A DNA stretch of 64,000 nucleotides from the NCBI RefSeq assembly GCF_004028235.1, contig NZ_CP035037.1:1488001-1552000 (forward strand), written 5' to 3'. Shown here piece by piece: positions 36,913 through 47,112 of the stretch. The position numbers were made by a program, and so were the translations under genes. The notes under the pieces were generated by a model. That model was given only the letters and a program-made list of their open reading frames with translations, had not been told where the DNA came from and did not search any database. The stretch's first letter is position 1. Each line of letters opens with the position of its first letter. The DNA is from Leucobacter muris. Lineage in GTDB: Bacteria; Actinomycetota; Actinomycetes; Actinomycetales; Microbacteriaceae.

Positions 36913-37944
36913 GTGAACTCGACTGACGCGCGATCGACGGGCGAAGGCGAAGCCCCGCAGGCGGGTTCCGAACCCGAGCTGCAGCGCACGGTGCTGCTGG
37001 CGGGCGTCGACCTGGCGTCCTTCCTCGGCCACCGCGACCAGCTCATCGCCGACCTCGAGGCGCAGCATCCGCTCGTCTCGTTCCATGCCCGCGATCAGGT
37101 GCTCACCATGCGGGGCCCCGCCTCAGCCGTGCGCACGGCGGAGCAGGTGGTCGAGGAGATCCTGCAGATCGCGAAGCTCAGCGGCGCCGTCTCGCGCCAC
37201 GATGTGAAAGAGGTCACCCGAATGGTGCACGAGGGCAACGGTCCCACCGCGGCGCAGGTGCTCAGCGAACCGATCCTCACGGTGCGCGGCCACGCCGTGA
37301 GGCCCCAGACCCGCGGGCAGCGGGCCTACGTCGACGCCATCGACGACCACACCATCGTCTTCGGCATCGGCCCCGCCGGTACGGGCAAGACCTATCTCGC
37401 GATGGCGAAGGCCGTGCAGGCCCTGCAGCGGCGCGAGATCGCGAAGATCATCCTCACGCGCCCCGCCGTCGAGGCCGGCGAGCGGCTGGGCTACCTGCCA
37501 GGCACGCTCGAGGACAAGATCGACCCCTACCTGCGCCCCCTGTTCGACGCTGTCGGTTCGATGATGGACCCCGAGGTCGTGCCCAAGCTGCTCGCGAGCG
37601 GCACCATCGAGGTCGCACCGCTCGCCTACATGCGCGGGCGCACCCTCAACGAATCGTTCGTGATCCTCGACGAGGCGCAGAACACGACGCCCGAGCAGAT
37701 GAAGATGTTCCTCACCCGCCTCGGCTACGGATCGAAGATGGTGGTCACGGGCGACATCACCCAGATCGACCTGCCGATCGCGGCGAGCGGCCTGCGCGTG
37801 GTGAACCGCATCCTGCGCGGGGTCGACGACATCCACTTCGCCGAGCTCGGCTCCGACGACATCGTGCGCCACAACCTGGTGAGCCGCATCGTCGACGCCT
37901 ACTCGGCCTACGACCAGAACAGGCAGAAGGGAGACGCCGAGTGA
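36913..37944 (+). CDS. PhoH family ATPase (PhoH/YbeZ)
   Basis: A 343-residue PhoH-like protein. An N-terminal KH-like region covers about residues 25-95. The ATPase domain has Walker A GPAGTGKT at residues 153-160 and Walker B FVILDEAQN, with KMVVTGDITQIDLP further on. In other bacteria PhoH/YbeZ acts with the endonuclease YbeY in RNA metabolism; ybeY follows here with a 4-bp overlap. The GTG start has a GGGAG site. First gene of phoH-ybeY-corC-era, or third if co-transcribed with the HIT gene. Confidence 0.92.
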   Translation: MNSTDARSTGEGEAPQAGSEPELQRTVLLAGVDLASFLGHRDQLIADLEAQHPLVSFHARDQVLTMRGPASAVRTAEQVVEEILQIAKLSGAVSRHDVKEVTRMVHEGNGPTAAQVLSEPILTVRGHAVRPQTRGQRAYVDAIDDHTIVFGIGPAGTGKTYLAMAKAVQALQRREIAKIILTRPAVEAGERLGYLPGTLEDKIDPYLRPLFDAVGSMMDPEVVPKLLASGTIEVAPLAYMRGRTLNESFVILDEAQNTTPEQMKMFLTRLGYGSKMVVTGDITQIDLPIAASGLRVVNRILRGVDDIHFAELGSDDIVRHNLVSRIVDAYSAYDQNRQKGDAE

Positions 37945-38405
37945 GCGTCGAGATCAACAACGAGTCGGGCGTCGAAGTCGACGAGTCGCGACTGCAGCGG
38001 CTCGCCGCCTTCGTGCTCGAGTCGCTGCACGTGCACCCCGACACCGAGCTCGGCGTGGTGATGGTCGACGAGGCGGCGATCGAGCAGTTGCACGTGCAGT
38101 GGATGGACGAGCCCGGCCCCACCGACGTGCTGAGCTTCCCCATGGACGAGCTGCGCCCGGGACGGGTCGACGCGCGCACCCCCGCCGGCCTGCTCGGCGA
38201 CGTGGTGATCTGCCCGCAGGTGGCCGAGGTGCAGGCCGAGGCCGCGGGGCACGACCTCGAGCAGGAGATGTCGGTGCTGCTCACGCACGGCATGCTGCAC
38301 CTGCTCGGCTTCGACCACGCCGCCCCCGACGAGGAGGCCGAGATGTTCGGCCTGCAGCGCGACCTGCTGCTCTCCTTCGCGATGCGCGAACGGGGCCGCA
38401 AGTGA
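37941..38405 (+). CDS. ybeY: Endoribonuclease YbeY
   Basis: A 154-residue metal-dependent RNase needed for 16S rRNA 3' maturation and ribosome quality control. The zinc site is HGMLHLLGFDH with His116, His120 and His126. Upstream is the conserved DEPGPTDVLSFPMDE block near residue 56. The GTG overlaps the phoH stop and the stop overlaps the corC-like gene, both by 4 bp. Confidence 0.95.
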   Translation: MSVEINNESGVEVDESRLQRLAAFVLESLHVHPDTELGVVMVDEAAIEQLHVQWMDEPGPTDVLSFPMDELRPGRVDARTPAGLLGDVVICPQVAEVQAEAAGHDLEQEMSVLLTHGMLHLLGFDHAAPDEEAEMFGLQRDLLLSFAMRERGRK

Positions 38406-39298
38406 GCGTCGACCCTCCCACCGGCTCCGTGCCGCTGCCGCGCAGGCTCTCGGCCACCGCGAAGCGCATCGGCGGGCTCGTCGCGCTCGGCCGCGGCCGG
38501 GTGCGCGACGAGGAGCAGCTGCTCTCGATCGTGGATCGGGCCGCCGAGCAGGATCTGCTCGAGGACGACGATCGAGACGTGATCCACTCCGTGGTCGAGT
38601 TCCGCGACACCCTCGTACGCGAGCTCATGGTGCCGCGCACCGACATGATCACGGTCGACGCGACGCAGTCGGTGCGCGAGGCGCTCGAGGCCCTGCTGAC
38701 CTCCCGGCACTCGCGCATGCCCGTCGTCACCGGCGGACCCGACGACGTGGCGGGCATCGCCTACCTGCGCGATGCGAGCGGCTTCGTGCTGCGTCGCCCC
38801 GACGAGGCCGAGACCGAGCGGGTCACCCGCATCATGAAGCCGGCCATGTTCGTTCCGGAGCTGCAGCCCGCCGACAAGCTGCTGCGGCAGATGCAGCGCG
38901 AGTCGAACCATCTCGCGCTCGTCGTCGACGAGTACGGCGGAATCTCGGGTCTCGTGACCCTCGAAGACCTGATCGAGGAGTTGCTCGGAGACATCGCCGA
39001 CAAGCACGACCGCGAAGTGCCCGAGGTCGCCGAGCGCGAGGACGGATCGTTCCTCGTGAGCGCGCGCCTCTCGGTCGACGACCTCGGCGAGCTGTTCGGC
39101 CTCGAACTCGATGACGAAGACGTCGACACGGTGAGCGGGCTCGTGGCCAAGCATCTCGGCCGCCTGCCCGAGACGGGCGACACCGTCACCGTGGACGGCA
39201 TCGAGCTCACCGCGGCCGACACCGAGCGCAAGCGGCAGCGCCTGCTGACCGTGGTGGCCCGGTGGGTCGGGCCCGAAGAGGAAGAGGAAGACGAATGA
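38402..39298 (+). CDS. CorC/HlyC-type CBS-domain protein lacking the membrane domain
   Basis: A 298-residue protein with paired CBS domains (about 75-195, including ELMVPRTDMITVD and DEYGGISGLVTLEDLIEE) and a C-terminal CorC_HlyC transporter-associated domain (about 210-290). It resembles E. coli CorC/YbeX in length. Most actinobacterial homologues carry an N-terminal DUF21 membrane domain, which is absent here: the GTG overlaps the ybeY stop and no membrane span is present. The phoH-ybeY-ybeX order is the same as in E. coli. Role in Mg/Co homeostasis is by analogy only. Confidence 0.85.
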   Translation: MSVDPPTGSVPLPRRLSATAKRIGGLVALGRGRVRDEEQLLSIVDRAAEQDLLEDDDRDVIHSVVEFRDTLVRELMVPRTDMITVDATQSVREALEALLTSRHSRMPVVTGGPDDVAGIAYLRDASGFVLRRPDEAETERVTRIMKPAMFVPELQPADKLLRQMQRESNHLALVVDEYGGISGLVTLEDLIEELLGDIADKHDREVPEVAEREDGSFLVSARLSVDDLGELFGLELDDEDVDTVSGLVAKHLGRLPETGDTVTVDGIELTAADTERKRQRLLTVVARWVGPEEEEEDE

Positions 39299-40263
39299 GC
39301 GAGCAGCGCTCAGAACACGCCGAGCAGGGCGGCGCGCGGGCCGACGCGGCCGCGCGCGAGGGAGCCGGATTCCGCGCGGGCTTCGTCTCGTTCGTGGGGC
39401 GGCCGAACGTGGGCAAGTCGACCCTCACCAACGCGCTCGTCGGGGAGAAGATCGCCATCACCAGCCCGAAACCGCAGACGACGCGACGCGCCATCCGCGG
39501 CATCGTGCACCGCCCCGACGGGCAGCTCATCATCGTCGACACCCCGGGCATCCACCGCCCGCGCACGCTGCTCGGGGAGCGGCTGAACGCGCTCGTCGAG
39601 GCGACCCTCGGCGACGTCGACGTGATCGGCTTCTGCGTGCCCGCGAACGAGAAGCTCGGCCCGGGCGACCGCTTCATCAACGAGCGGCTCGACGACTTCC
39701 CGCGCGCCAGGAAGGTGGCCATTCTCACGAAGGTCGACGAGGCGTCGAAGGGCGAGATCATCGACCAACTGACCCGGCTCGGATCCCTGCGGGAGTGGGA
39801 CGCGGTGGTGCCGATCTCGTCGGTCACGCGCGACCAGCTCGACGTGCTGAGCGACGTGCTGCTCGGTCTGATGCCGGATTCGCCTCCGCTCTACGAGAGC
39901 GCGACCACCACCGACGAGGGTGAGGACGACCGCATCGCGGAACTGATCCGCGAGGCCGCGCTCGAGGGCGCCCGCGAGGAGCTGCCGCACTCGCTCGCCG
40001 CGACGGTCGATGACCGCGAGGAGCGCGAGGGATCGGACGGCGAACCCGGCCTGATCGAGATCTACGCCTCCATCTACGTCGAGCGCGACAGCCAGAAGGG
40101 CATCGTGATCGGCAAGGGCGGATCGCGGCTGCGCGACGTGGGAGAGCGCGCCCGCCGCGAGATCGAAGCGCTGCTCGGGCGCCGAGTCTACCTCTCGCTG
40201 CGCGTGAAGGTGCTCAAGGAGTGGCAGCGGGATCCGAAGGCGCTCGGAAGGCTCGGTTTCTGA
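39295..40263 (+). CDS. era: GTPase Era
   Basis: A 322-residue ribosome-assembly GTPase. G1 GRPNVGKST is at residues 35-43, followed by PQTTRRAIRG, DTPG and TKVD. The C-terminal KH domain has GIVIGKGGSRLRDVG, which binds the 3' end of 16S rRNA. Compared with E. coli Era it has an extra acidic, hydrophilic N-terminus of about 25 residues and an acidic insert around 205-258. The ATG overlaps the corC-like stop by 4 bp, ending the coupled operon. Confidence 0.95.
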   Translation: MSEQRSEHAEQGGARADAAAREGAGFRAGFVSFVGRPNVGKSTLTNALVGEKIAITSPKPQTTRRAIRGIVHRPDGQLIIVDTPGIHRPRTLLGERLNALVEATLGDVDVIGFCVPANEKLGPGDRFINERLDDFPRARKVAILTKVDEASKGEIIDQLTRLGSLREWDAVVPISSVTRDQLDVLSDVLLGLMPDSPPLYESATTTDEGEDDRIAELIREAALEGAREELPHSLAATVDDREEREGSDGEPGLIEIYASIYVERDSQKGIVIGKGGSRLRDVGERARREIEALLGRRVYLSLRVKVLKEWQRDPKALGRLGF

Positions 40264-40274
40264 CCGGTATCCAG

Positions 40275-40280
40275 TATTGT
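40275..40280 (+). promoter_or_regulatory. -10 element for the DUF5684 gene
   Basis: TATTGT followed by 7 bp and the ATG at 40288, compatible with a leaderless message. Confidence 0.45.
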
Positions 40281-40287
40281 CTGGAGT

Positions 40288-40674
40288 ATGCACCTCACTG
40301 AATCCATCACCGATCAGGCTCAGATCACCGCGCTCACCCAGGAGTACGGCGTCTTCGCCATCATCTGGTACGTCATCGTCGCTATCGCGCTGTGGCGGGT
40401 GTTCTCGAAGGCCGGGTACCCGGGCATCCTCGCGATCATCCCGATCGTCAACGTCTTCATTCTCGTCAAGGTGGCGGGATACTCGGCGTGGTCGGCGCTG
40501 CTCTACCTGATCCCGATCGTGAACATCGTCTTCGGCATCCTCGTCGCGCTGCGCCTGGGTGAGCGTTTCGGCAAGGGCGGCGTCTTCTCCTTCTTCCTGC
40601 TGTGGCTGCTGTCGGCGATCGGCTACCTCATCATCGGCTTCGGCAGCGCCCAGTACTCCGAGCGTCGAGCGTAA
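40288..40674 (+). CDS. DUF5684 domain membrane protein
   Basis: A 128-residue protein with four hydrophobic segments: about 22-39, 45-63, 66-87 and 98-117. The segment VFSKAGYPGILAIIPIVNVF matches the DUF5684 pattern, usually found in small membrane proteins or as a domain of signal-peptidase-like proteins. No catalytic residues are evident. It stands 24 bp after era with its own promoter and ends at a strong hairpin. Function unknown. Confidence 0.75.
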   Translation: MHLTESITDQAQITALTQEYGVFAIIWYVIVAIALWRVFSKAGYPGILAIIPIVNVFILVKVAGYSAWSALLYLIPIVNIVFGILVALRLGERFGKGGVFSFFLLWLLSAIGYLIIGFGSAQYSERRA

Positions 40675-40699
40675 GCCCACTGCGCTCCGCGTCGAAGCC

Positions 40700-40735
40700 G
40701 AGACGGCCTGGGATCCTACGATTCCAGGCCGTCTC
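40700..40735. terminator. Bidirectional terminator between DUF5684 and DUF2207 genes
   Basis: GAGACGGCCTGG at 40700-40711 pairs with CCAGGCCGTCTC at 40724-40735, a perfect 12 bp, extended by a wobble and further pairs. It lies between two convergent genes. Confidence 0.75.
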
Positions 40736-40765
40736 CGCGCACCGCCCCTCGCTTCGCTCCGCGGG

Positions 40766-42590
40766 CTACCGGCCGCCGCTGAACCCGCCTCCCCCGCCGC
40801 CTCCGCTGAAGCCGCCCCCGCTCGAACCTCCCGAACTGCTCGACGTGTAGCTCACCGACGAGTTCAGCGAACTCGTGAACTGCGAGATCGTGCTGTCGAA
40901 CGCGCCCAGGCCGTGCATGGCGACCGCCGGGTACCAGTACGGCACGTAGCCGGGACTCTGCTCGTAGCGCACCGCGAGGGTGCGCGTCCACTGCTTCTCG
41001 AGCCCGAACAGCATCGCGTAGGGCAGCAGCTTCTCGTAGAGGTGGATCACGTCGACCGAGCCGTCCTGCTGTCGCTCCGCCCCGGAGTACGACTGCAGCA
41101 TCCGAATGCGATCCGCCTCGGCGACCCTGATGAACTCGCGCACGCCCTCGAGGTACTCGCGGGTCTCGGCCCCGGCCGGCGTATGCACGCGCTGGGGGCA
41201 CACGGCGATGATCGACAGCACGAGCGCGATTCCGCCCGCGACGAGGCCGACGAGCCCCGCGACGCTGCCGCGCTGGGCGATGCCGACGAGCGAGAGCACG
41301 AGCAGCCCCGCAGAGACGACGATGCCGACGATGCCGAGCGCGCGCGGCCGGGCTGTGCAGCCGCTGGAAGTAACCGCGACTCCGGGCCTGCTCGACCCCG
41401 CTCGACTGCAGCTTGCGCATCTTCGACGCGAACGACTCGCTCTGCTTCGGGATCGTGAACGCCGCACCCGGAGCGGCCTGGGGGAAGAGCTGCAGCATCG
41501 CCTCGCGGTCGACGGGGTCGACCGCGCGCCCGGGGTCGACCAGCCGCAGCACCGGCTGCGGCTGCTTCGGCCCGAAGAGGCCCTGCTCGGCGACGCCGTC
41601 CTCGATGCGGAGCGTGCCGTTCACCGCGAGGTGCACGAGCTGCGCCGACGCCGGGTTCGAGGTCGAGCCGACGATCGGAGCCGCGACGAGCGGGGGCAGG
41701 TAGTTCGGCACGTCGTACTGCGCGACGATGGTGCCGCGCGCCGTGCGATGCTTGCGGCGCAGCGACAGGACCGACACCAGCCCGGCGACGCCGACTCCGA
41801 GCGCGGCGGCGCCGCTCGCGAAGGGCAGCGTGTCGAGGGCGAAGTTCGGCAGGCGCGCCGGGGGCTGCGCGACGCTGCCGGGCTCCAGCCCGATCGCGAC
41901 GGTGACGCCCTCGCGCGGATCGAGTGCGGCGACCGAGACCGAGAACTCGCCCCCGGCCTCGCTGATCGCGCACTCCTGCGTGGAGTGCGCCGCGCCCGAG
42001 TAGCACCTCGCGGCGCCGTTCAGGTGCTCGGCGAGCTCGGGGGAGAAGGAGATCTGCGCCGAGAAGCCGTTGATCGGCTGCCGGTGCTCGAAGTCCGTGA
42101 GATCCCAGTAGAACTCGTCGGCCTTTCCGTCGTCGCGGGCGAGCACCACGTCGCTGAGGGTGTACTCGATCACGTACGTCTGCACGCCGTGCACGTAGCG
42201 GTCGTCGCCCGTGAGCACCGCGACGAAACCGTCGTCGCGCTCCACGTCGAAGGGCACCGGCTCCCCGGCGGCGTCCGTCACCGAGAAGTCGCGGGGGTCC
42301 GTCGACGAGCCCTCGTAGTCGATCGGGAGGCCGCGCACGAGACCCCGGTTCTGATCGAAGTCGGGGAAGCGGGCCGTCAGCGTCTCCGTGACGCGCGCGA
42401 TCGCGCGCCCCTCGTCGTCGGTGTCGATCCGGTACTCCACCCGCCAGCCGTCGTAGCTGAAATCGTCGACGCTCGCGTGCGCGGGCGGCGCGGATCCGGC
42501 GAGCGCGACCGGCCCGATCCCGAACAGCCCCGCCGTGATCCCGAGCACCGCGATCGCGATCCCGAACAGCTTTCCGCGCATCGTCCTCAT
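40766..42590 (-). pseudogene. DUF2207 membrane protein, frameshifted
   Basis: Codes for a DUF2207 protein in two frames. The first (42590 to about 41350) has a signal-anchor, an extracellular DUF2207 domain (DFSYDGWRVEYRIDTDD; DFDQNRGLVRGLP) and one further membrane span followed by a cytoplasmic stretch. The second (about 41360 to 40766) has two membrane spans (ALGIVGIVVSAGLLVLSLVG and the next), a conserved soluble part and the Gly/Ser-rich ending typical of the family. The switch equals loss of 2 or gain of 1 base, and a GCGCGCGCG tract lies at 41338-41346. Repaired, it would be about 608 residues. The ATG at 42590 is set by a leaderless-type promoter; a second ATG is at 42581. Confidence 0.85.
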
Positions 42591-42597
42591 GCGTTCC

Positions 42598-42603
42598 ACC
42601 CTA
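42598..42603 (-). promoter_or_regulatory. -10 element for the DUF2207 gene
   Basis: TAGGGT on the minus strand, followed by 7 bp and the ATG at 42590. Confidence 0.45.
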
Positions 42604-42704
42604 TGAGGTTCTGCCTCGACGCGCCCCGCCGGATGCCGACGCGGCGGCGAGCCCGGCGGCTCGGCGAGGCGCTGCGGGCGAGCGAGCGGCCCACGCGGCG
42701 GTGG

Positions 42705-42710
42705 TATAAT
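42705..42710 (+). promoter_or_regulatory. -10 element for leuA leader
   Basis: A perfect TATAAT followed by exactly 6 bp and the ATG of the leader peptide at 42717. Confidence 0.7.
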
Positions 42711-42716
42711 GGCTGC

Positions 42717-42761
42717 ATGCTGTTCGGCTCGCTTCTCCTTAGCTGCCGCGACGAGTCCTAG
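42717..42761 (+). CDS. leuL: Leucine leader peptide upstream of leuA
   Basis: A leaderless 14-codon frame, MLFGSLLLSCRDES, ending in TAG. Four codons are leucine, three of them consecutive (CTT CTC CTT). CTT is rare in this genome, so translation should slow when charged tRNA-Leu is scarce. The end of the frame overlaps the left arm of the hairpin at 42746-42783. It lies 72 bp before leuA. Leader-peptide control of leuA has been predicted in other actinobacteria; here it is inferred from the sequence alone. Confidence 0.75.
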   Translation: MLFGSLLLSCRDES

Positions 42762-42783
42762 TCCCAGGCCTCCCTCGTCGCGG
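42746..42783 (+). terminator. Attenuator hairpin before leuA
   Basis: Arms 42746-42755 and 42774-42783 are perfectly complementary over 10 bp with an 18-nt loop. They are followed by the T-rich TGTTCGTGTTT, the best T tract after any hairpin in this window. The left arm is inside the leader frame, so ribosome position can decide whether it folds. Confidence 0.65.
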
Positions 42784-42814
42784 TGTTCGTGTTTGGCTGA
42801 GCAAGAGTTATTGA

Positions 42815-44623
<1,809 letters not shown>

Positions 44624-44631
44624 AGCGGTGC

Positions 44632-44665
44632 GGTGCGGACCTCGCGGGAGCGCGAGGCCCGCACC
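44632..44665 (+). terminator. Terminator after leuA
   Basis: Arms 44632-44645 and 44652-44665 pair over 14 bp with one mismatch and a 6-nt loop, 8 bp after the stop. No T tract. Confidence 0.6.
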
Positions 44666-44718
44666 GGTGCAGTCGGTGAGACCGCCGCCGAGGCGCCATG
44701 CCGGCATGCATCGGTCGT

Positions 44719-44734
44719 TCGTAGATATATTCGA
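44719..44734 (+). promoter_or_regulatory. Candidate LexA (SOS) box upstream of ruvAB
   Basis: TCGTAG-ATAT-ATTCGA matches 9 of 12 informative positions of the Gram-positive LexA box TCGAAC-N4-GTTCGA and has the ATAT centre common in actinobacterial sites. It lies 54 bp upstream of ruvA in an unusually AT-rich patch. Confidence 0.45.
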
Positions 44735-44775
44735 ATGATCGGTGTGGCGCGAGCACCTCCGTCCGATGCGCACTC

Positions 44776-44781
44776 TAGGCT
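44776..44781 (+). promoter_or_regulatory. -10 element for leaderless ruvA
   Basis: TAGGCT followed by 6 bp and the GTG at 44788. Confidence 0.55.
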
Positions 44782-44787
44782 GGGTGC

Positions 44788-45417
44788 GTGATTGCTTCGA
44801 TAAGCGGGCCCGTGCTCGCGTCCGGCGCCGGTTGGGTCGTCGTGGGTGTCGGCGGGATCGGCATGCGCGTGGAGGTGCCCAGCGGGCGCGTGTCCCAGGC
44901 CGTCGTCGGCGACGAGGTCTCGCTGCACACCTCGCTCGTGGTGCGCGAGGACTCGCTGACCCTGTTCGGCTTCGCCACGCAGGACGAACTCGACGTGTTC
45001 GGTCACCTCATCGCCGTCTCGGGCGTGGGACCGCGCAGCGCGCTCGGAGTGCTCTCGTCGTTGAGCCCCGCCGAGATCGCCCGCGCCGTGGCCGCGGAGG
45101 ACGAGAAACCGTTCCGCAAGGTCTCGGGCATCGGCCCCAAGACGGCGAAGCTGATCGTCGTCTCGCTCGCGGGCAAGCTTCCCGAGTCGGCCTTCGCCGA
45201 TGCGGGCGCTCCCGACACGGCCCCCGGCGACCCGGTGCAGCGCGCCGCCGACGCAGTCAGCGAGGGCCTGGTCGGCCTCGGCTGGTCCGAATCGGATGCC
45301 CGCCAGGCCGTGCAGGACGCCCGCGACGCCGGAGCCCCCGACGACCATGCGGGTCTGCTGCGGGCCGCGCTCGCACTGCTGCAGGCCGCTCGCGGCGGAG
45401 CCGGAGCACGCCGATGA
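44788..45417 (+). CDS. ruvA: Holliday junction DNA helicase subunit RuvA
   Basis: A 209-residue protein that binds four-way DNA junctions and loads RuvB. Domain I ([36 protein letters not shown]) is followed by the paired helix-hairpin-helix motifs [15 protein letters not shown] and [13 protein letters not shown], then an acidic linker and domain III, which contacts RuvB. The GTG start is set by the leaderless promoter. ruvC, which usually precedes ruvA in actinobacteria, is not here. Confidence 0.96.
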   Translation: MIASISGPVLASGAGWVVVGVGGIGMRVEVPSGRVSQAVVGDEVSLHTSLVVREDSLTLFGFATQDELDVFGHLIAVSGVGPRSALGVLSSLSPAEIARAVAAEDEKPFRKVSGIGPKTAKLIVVSLAGKLPESAFADAGAPDTAPGDPVQRAADAVSEGLVGLGWSESDARQAVQDARDAGAPDDHAGLLRAALALLQAARGGAGARR

Positions 45418-46433
45418 CGGGGGAGCTCTCGCCTCAGGCGTCGCCGTCCGAGCAGGGGTACGAGGGCGCGCTGCGCCCGTCGACGCTCTCGGAGTTCGTC
45501 GGCCAGTCGAAGGTGCGCCGCCAGCTCGGGCTGCTGCTCGACGCCGCGACCATGCGGCAGCACACCCCCGACCACATCCTGCTCGCGGGCCCGCCCGGAC
45601 TGGGCAAGACCACGCTCTCGATGATCGTGGCCTCCGAACTCGACAAGCCGCTCCACCAGACGTCCGGCCCCGCGATCCAGCACGCCGGCGACCTCGCAGC
45701 CGTGCTCTCCGCCCTCACGCCGGGAGAGGTGCTGTTCGTCGACGAGATCCACCGCATGGCGCGCAGCGCCGAGGAGATGCTCTACCTCGCGATGGAGGAC
45801 TTCAAGGTCGACATCATGGTGGGCAAGGGCGCCGGCGCGACGTCGGTGCCGCTCGAACTCGCCCCCTTCACGCTCGTGGGCGCGACCACTCGGGCGGGTC
45901 TGCTGCCCAATCCGCTGCGCGACCGTTTCGGTTTCACCGCGCATCTCGAGTTCTACTCCGACGACGAGCTCGCGAGTGTGGTCCGCCGCGCGGCAGGCCT
46001 GCTCGGCTTCGCGCTGTCGGAGCAGGGCGTCGACGAGATCGCCCGGCGGTCCCGGGGCACCCCTCGTATCGCCAACCGGCTGCTGCGCCGAGTGCGCGAC
46101 TACAGCCTCGTGCACGAGACGCCCGGCGACACCGCCAGCGTGCAGGCGGCACTCGCCCTCTACGACGTCGACCAGCACGGCCTCGACCGTCTCGACCGCG
46201 AGGTGCTGCGCGCGGTGGTCGAACGGTTCTCGGGAGGGCCGGTGGGCCTCTCGACGCTCGCGGTCTCGGTGGGCGAGGAAGCCGAGACGATCGAGGCGGT
46301 CGTCGAGCCCTTCCTCGTGCGCACCGGTCTGCTGACCCGCACCCCTCGCGGCAGGGTGGCGACACGGCTGGGCTGGGAGCACGTGGGCGTCGCGCCGCCC
46401 GGCGCTCCGAACGGCGCGCCCACGCTCATCTGA
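45414..46433 (+). CDS. ruvB: Holliday junction DNA helicase subunit RuvB
   Basis: A 339-residue AAA+ motor that drives branch migration. Walker A GPPGLGKT is at residues 59-66, Walker B FVDEIH near 109-114, sensor [10 protein letters not shown] and the arginine-finger region NPLRDRFG follow. The C-terminal winged helix is complete ([24 protein letters not shown]). The ATG overlaps the ruvA stop by 4 bp. Confidence 0.97.
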   Translation: MTGELSPQASPSEQGYEGALRPSTLSEFVGQSKVRRQLGLLLDAATMRQHTPDHILLAGPPGLGKTTLSMIVASELDKPLHQTSGPAIQHAGDLAAVLSALTPGEVLFVDEIHRMARSAEEMLYLAMEDFKVDIMVGKGAGATSVPLELAPFTLVGATTRAGLLPNPLRDRFGFTAHLEFYSDDELASVVRRAAGLLGFALSEQGVDEIARRSRGTPRIANRLLRRVRDYSLVHETPGDTASVQAALALYDVDQHGLDRLDREVLRAVVERFSGGPVGLSTLAVSVGEEAETIEAVVEPFLVRTGLLTRTPRGRVATRLGWEHVGVAPPGAPNGAPTLI

Positions 46434-46525
46434 GGCGCCGGGCCGCTGCCCGCTCCCTGAGAGCCAGCCGTACGGCTTCGTCGGATGAGGCCTTCCGTTC
46501 GTCGGGTTTTCCAGCCGAAGCACGG

Positions 46526-46531
46526 TAGGCT
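46526..46531 (+). promoter_or_regulatory. -10 element for yajC-secDF
   Basis: TAGGCT gives a predicted start near 46538, leaving a leader of about 50 nt with a GAAAGGA site before the yajC GTG. It argues against in-frame upstream starts at 46485 or 46533. Confidence 0.45.
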
Positions 46532-46586
46532 TATGAAATCTGTGCCTCGCGGCTCCATTTCCGGACCGCCCATCGAAAGGACTCTC

Positions 46587-47048
46587 GTGGCTCTCGACCC
46601 GATCAGCATTCTCATGTTCGGACTCATCGCAGTTCTGATCTTCTTCATGTTCCGCAACGGCAAGAAGCGTCAGCAGGCGATGCAGGAGCTGCAGAACGGC
46701 CTGCGCCCCGGCGCCGAGGTGATGCTGCAGTCGGGCATCTTCGGCACCATCGAGTCGATCGACGAGGAAGAGAATCGCGCCGTCGTGCGCAGCGGCACCA
46801 GCACGCTGGTCGTGCACCGCAACGCCATCTCGCAGGTCGTCACCCCGGTCGAGAGCACCGACGCCGACGAGCCGATCGCCGGTTCCTTCGCCCCCGACGA
46901 CGATCCCGAGTTCGGCGAGCGCCTCGCCAAGGGCGTTCCCGGCGAGCCCGCCACCGGTGCCGACGCCGCCGAGGGCAGCGCCGACTCGACCGAGACCGAG
47001 CGCCCCGACGCCGACGACCAGACCGACGGGCAGGCTCCCAAGGCCTGA
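46587..47048 (+). CDS. yajC: Preprotein translocase subunit YajC
   Basis: A 153-residue accessory Sec subunit. One N-terminal membrane span (about residues 5-22) is followed by RNGKKRQQAMQELQNGLRPG and the small YajC core (VMLQSGIFGTIESID). The last 60 residues are an acidic disordered tail, longer than in E. coli. The GTG has GAAAGGA upstream. It forms an operon with secD and secF, the partners of the SecDF-YajC complex that uses proton motive force to pull exported proteins across. Confidence 0.93.
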   Translation: MALDPISILMFGLIAVLIFFMFRNGKKRQQAMQELQNGLRPGAEVMLQSGIFGTIESIDEEENRAVVRSGTSTLVVHRNAISQVVTPVESTDADEPIAGSFAPDDDPEFGERLAKGVPGEPATGADAAEGSADSTETERPDADDQTDGQAPKA

Positions 47049-47112
47049 TCCGCGCGCCGCGGGAGGGGAACCGCGGCACCTTCCACTTCACCCATAGAGA
47101 AAGCAGTAAGTC

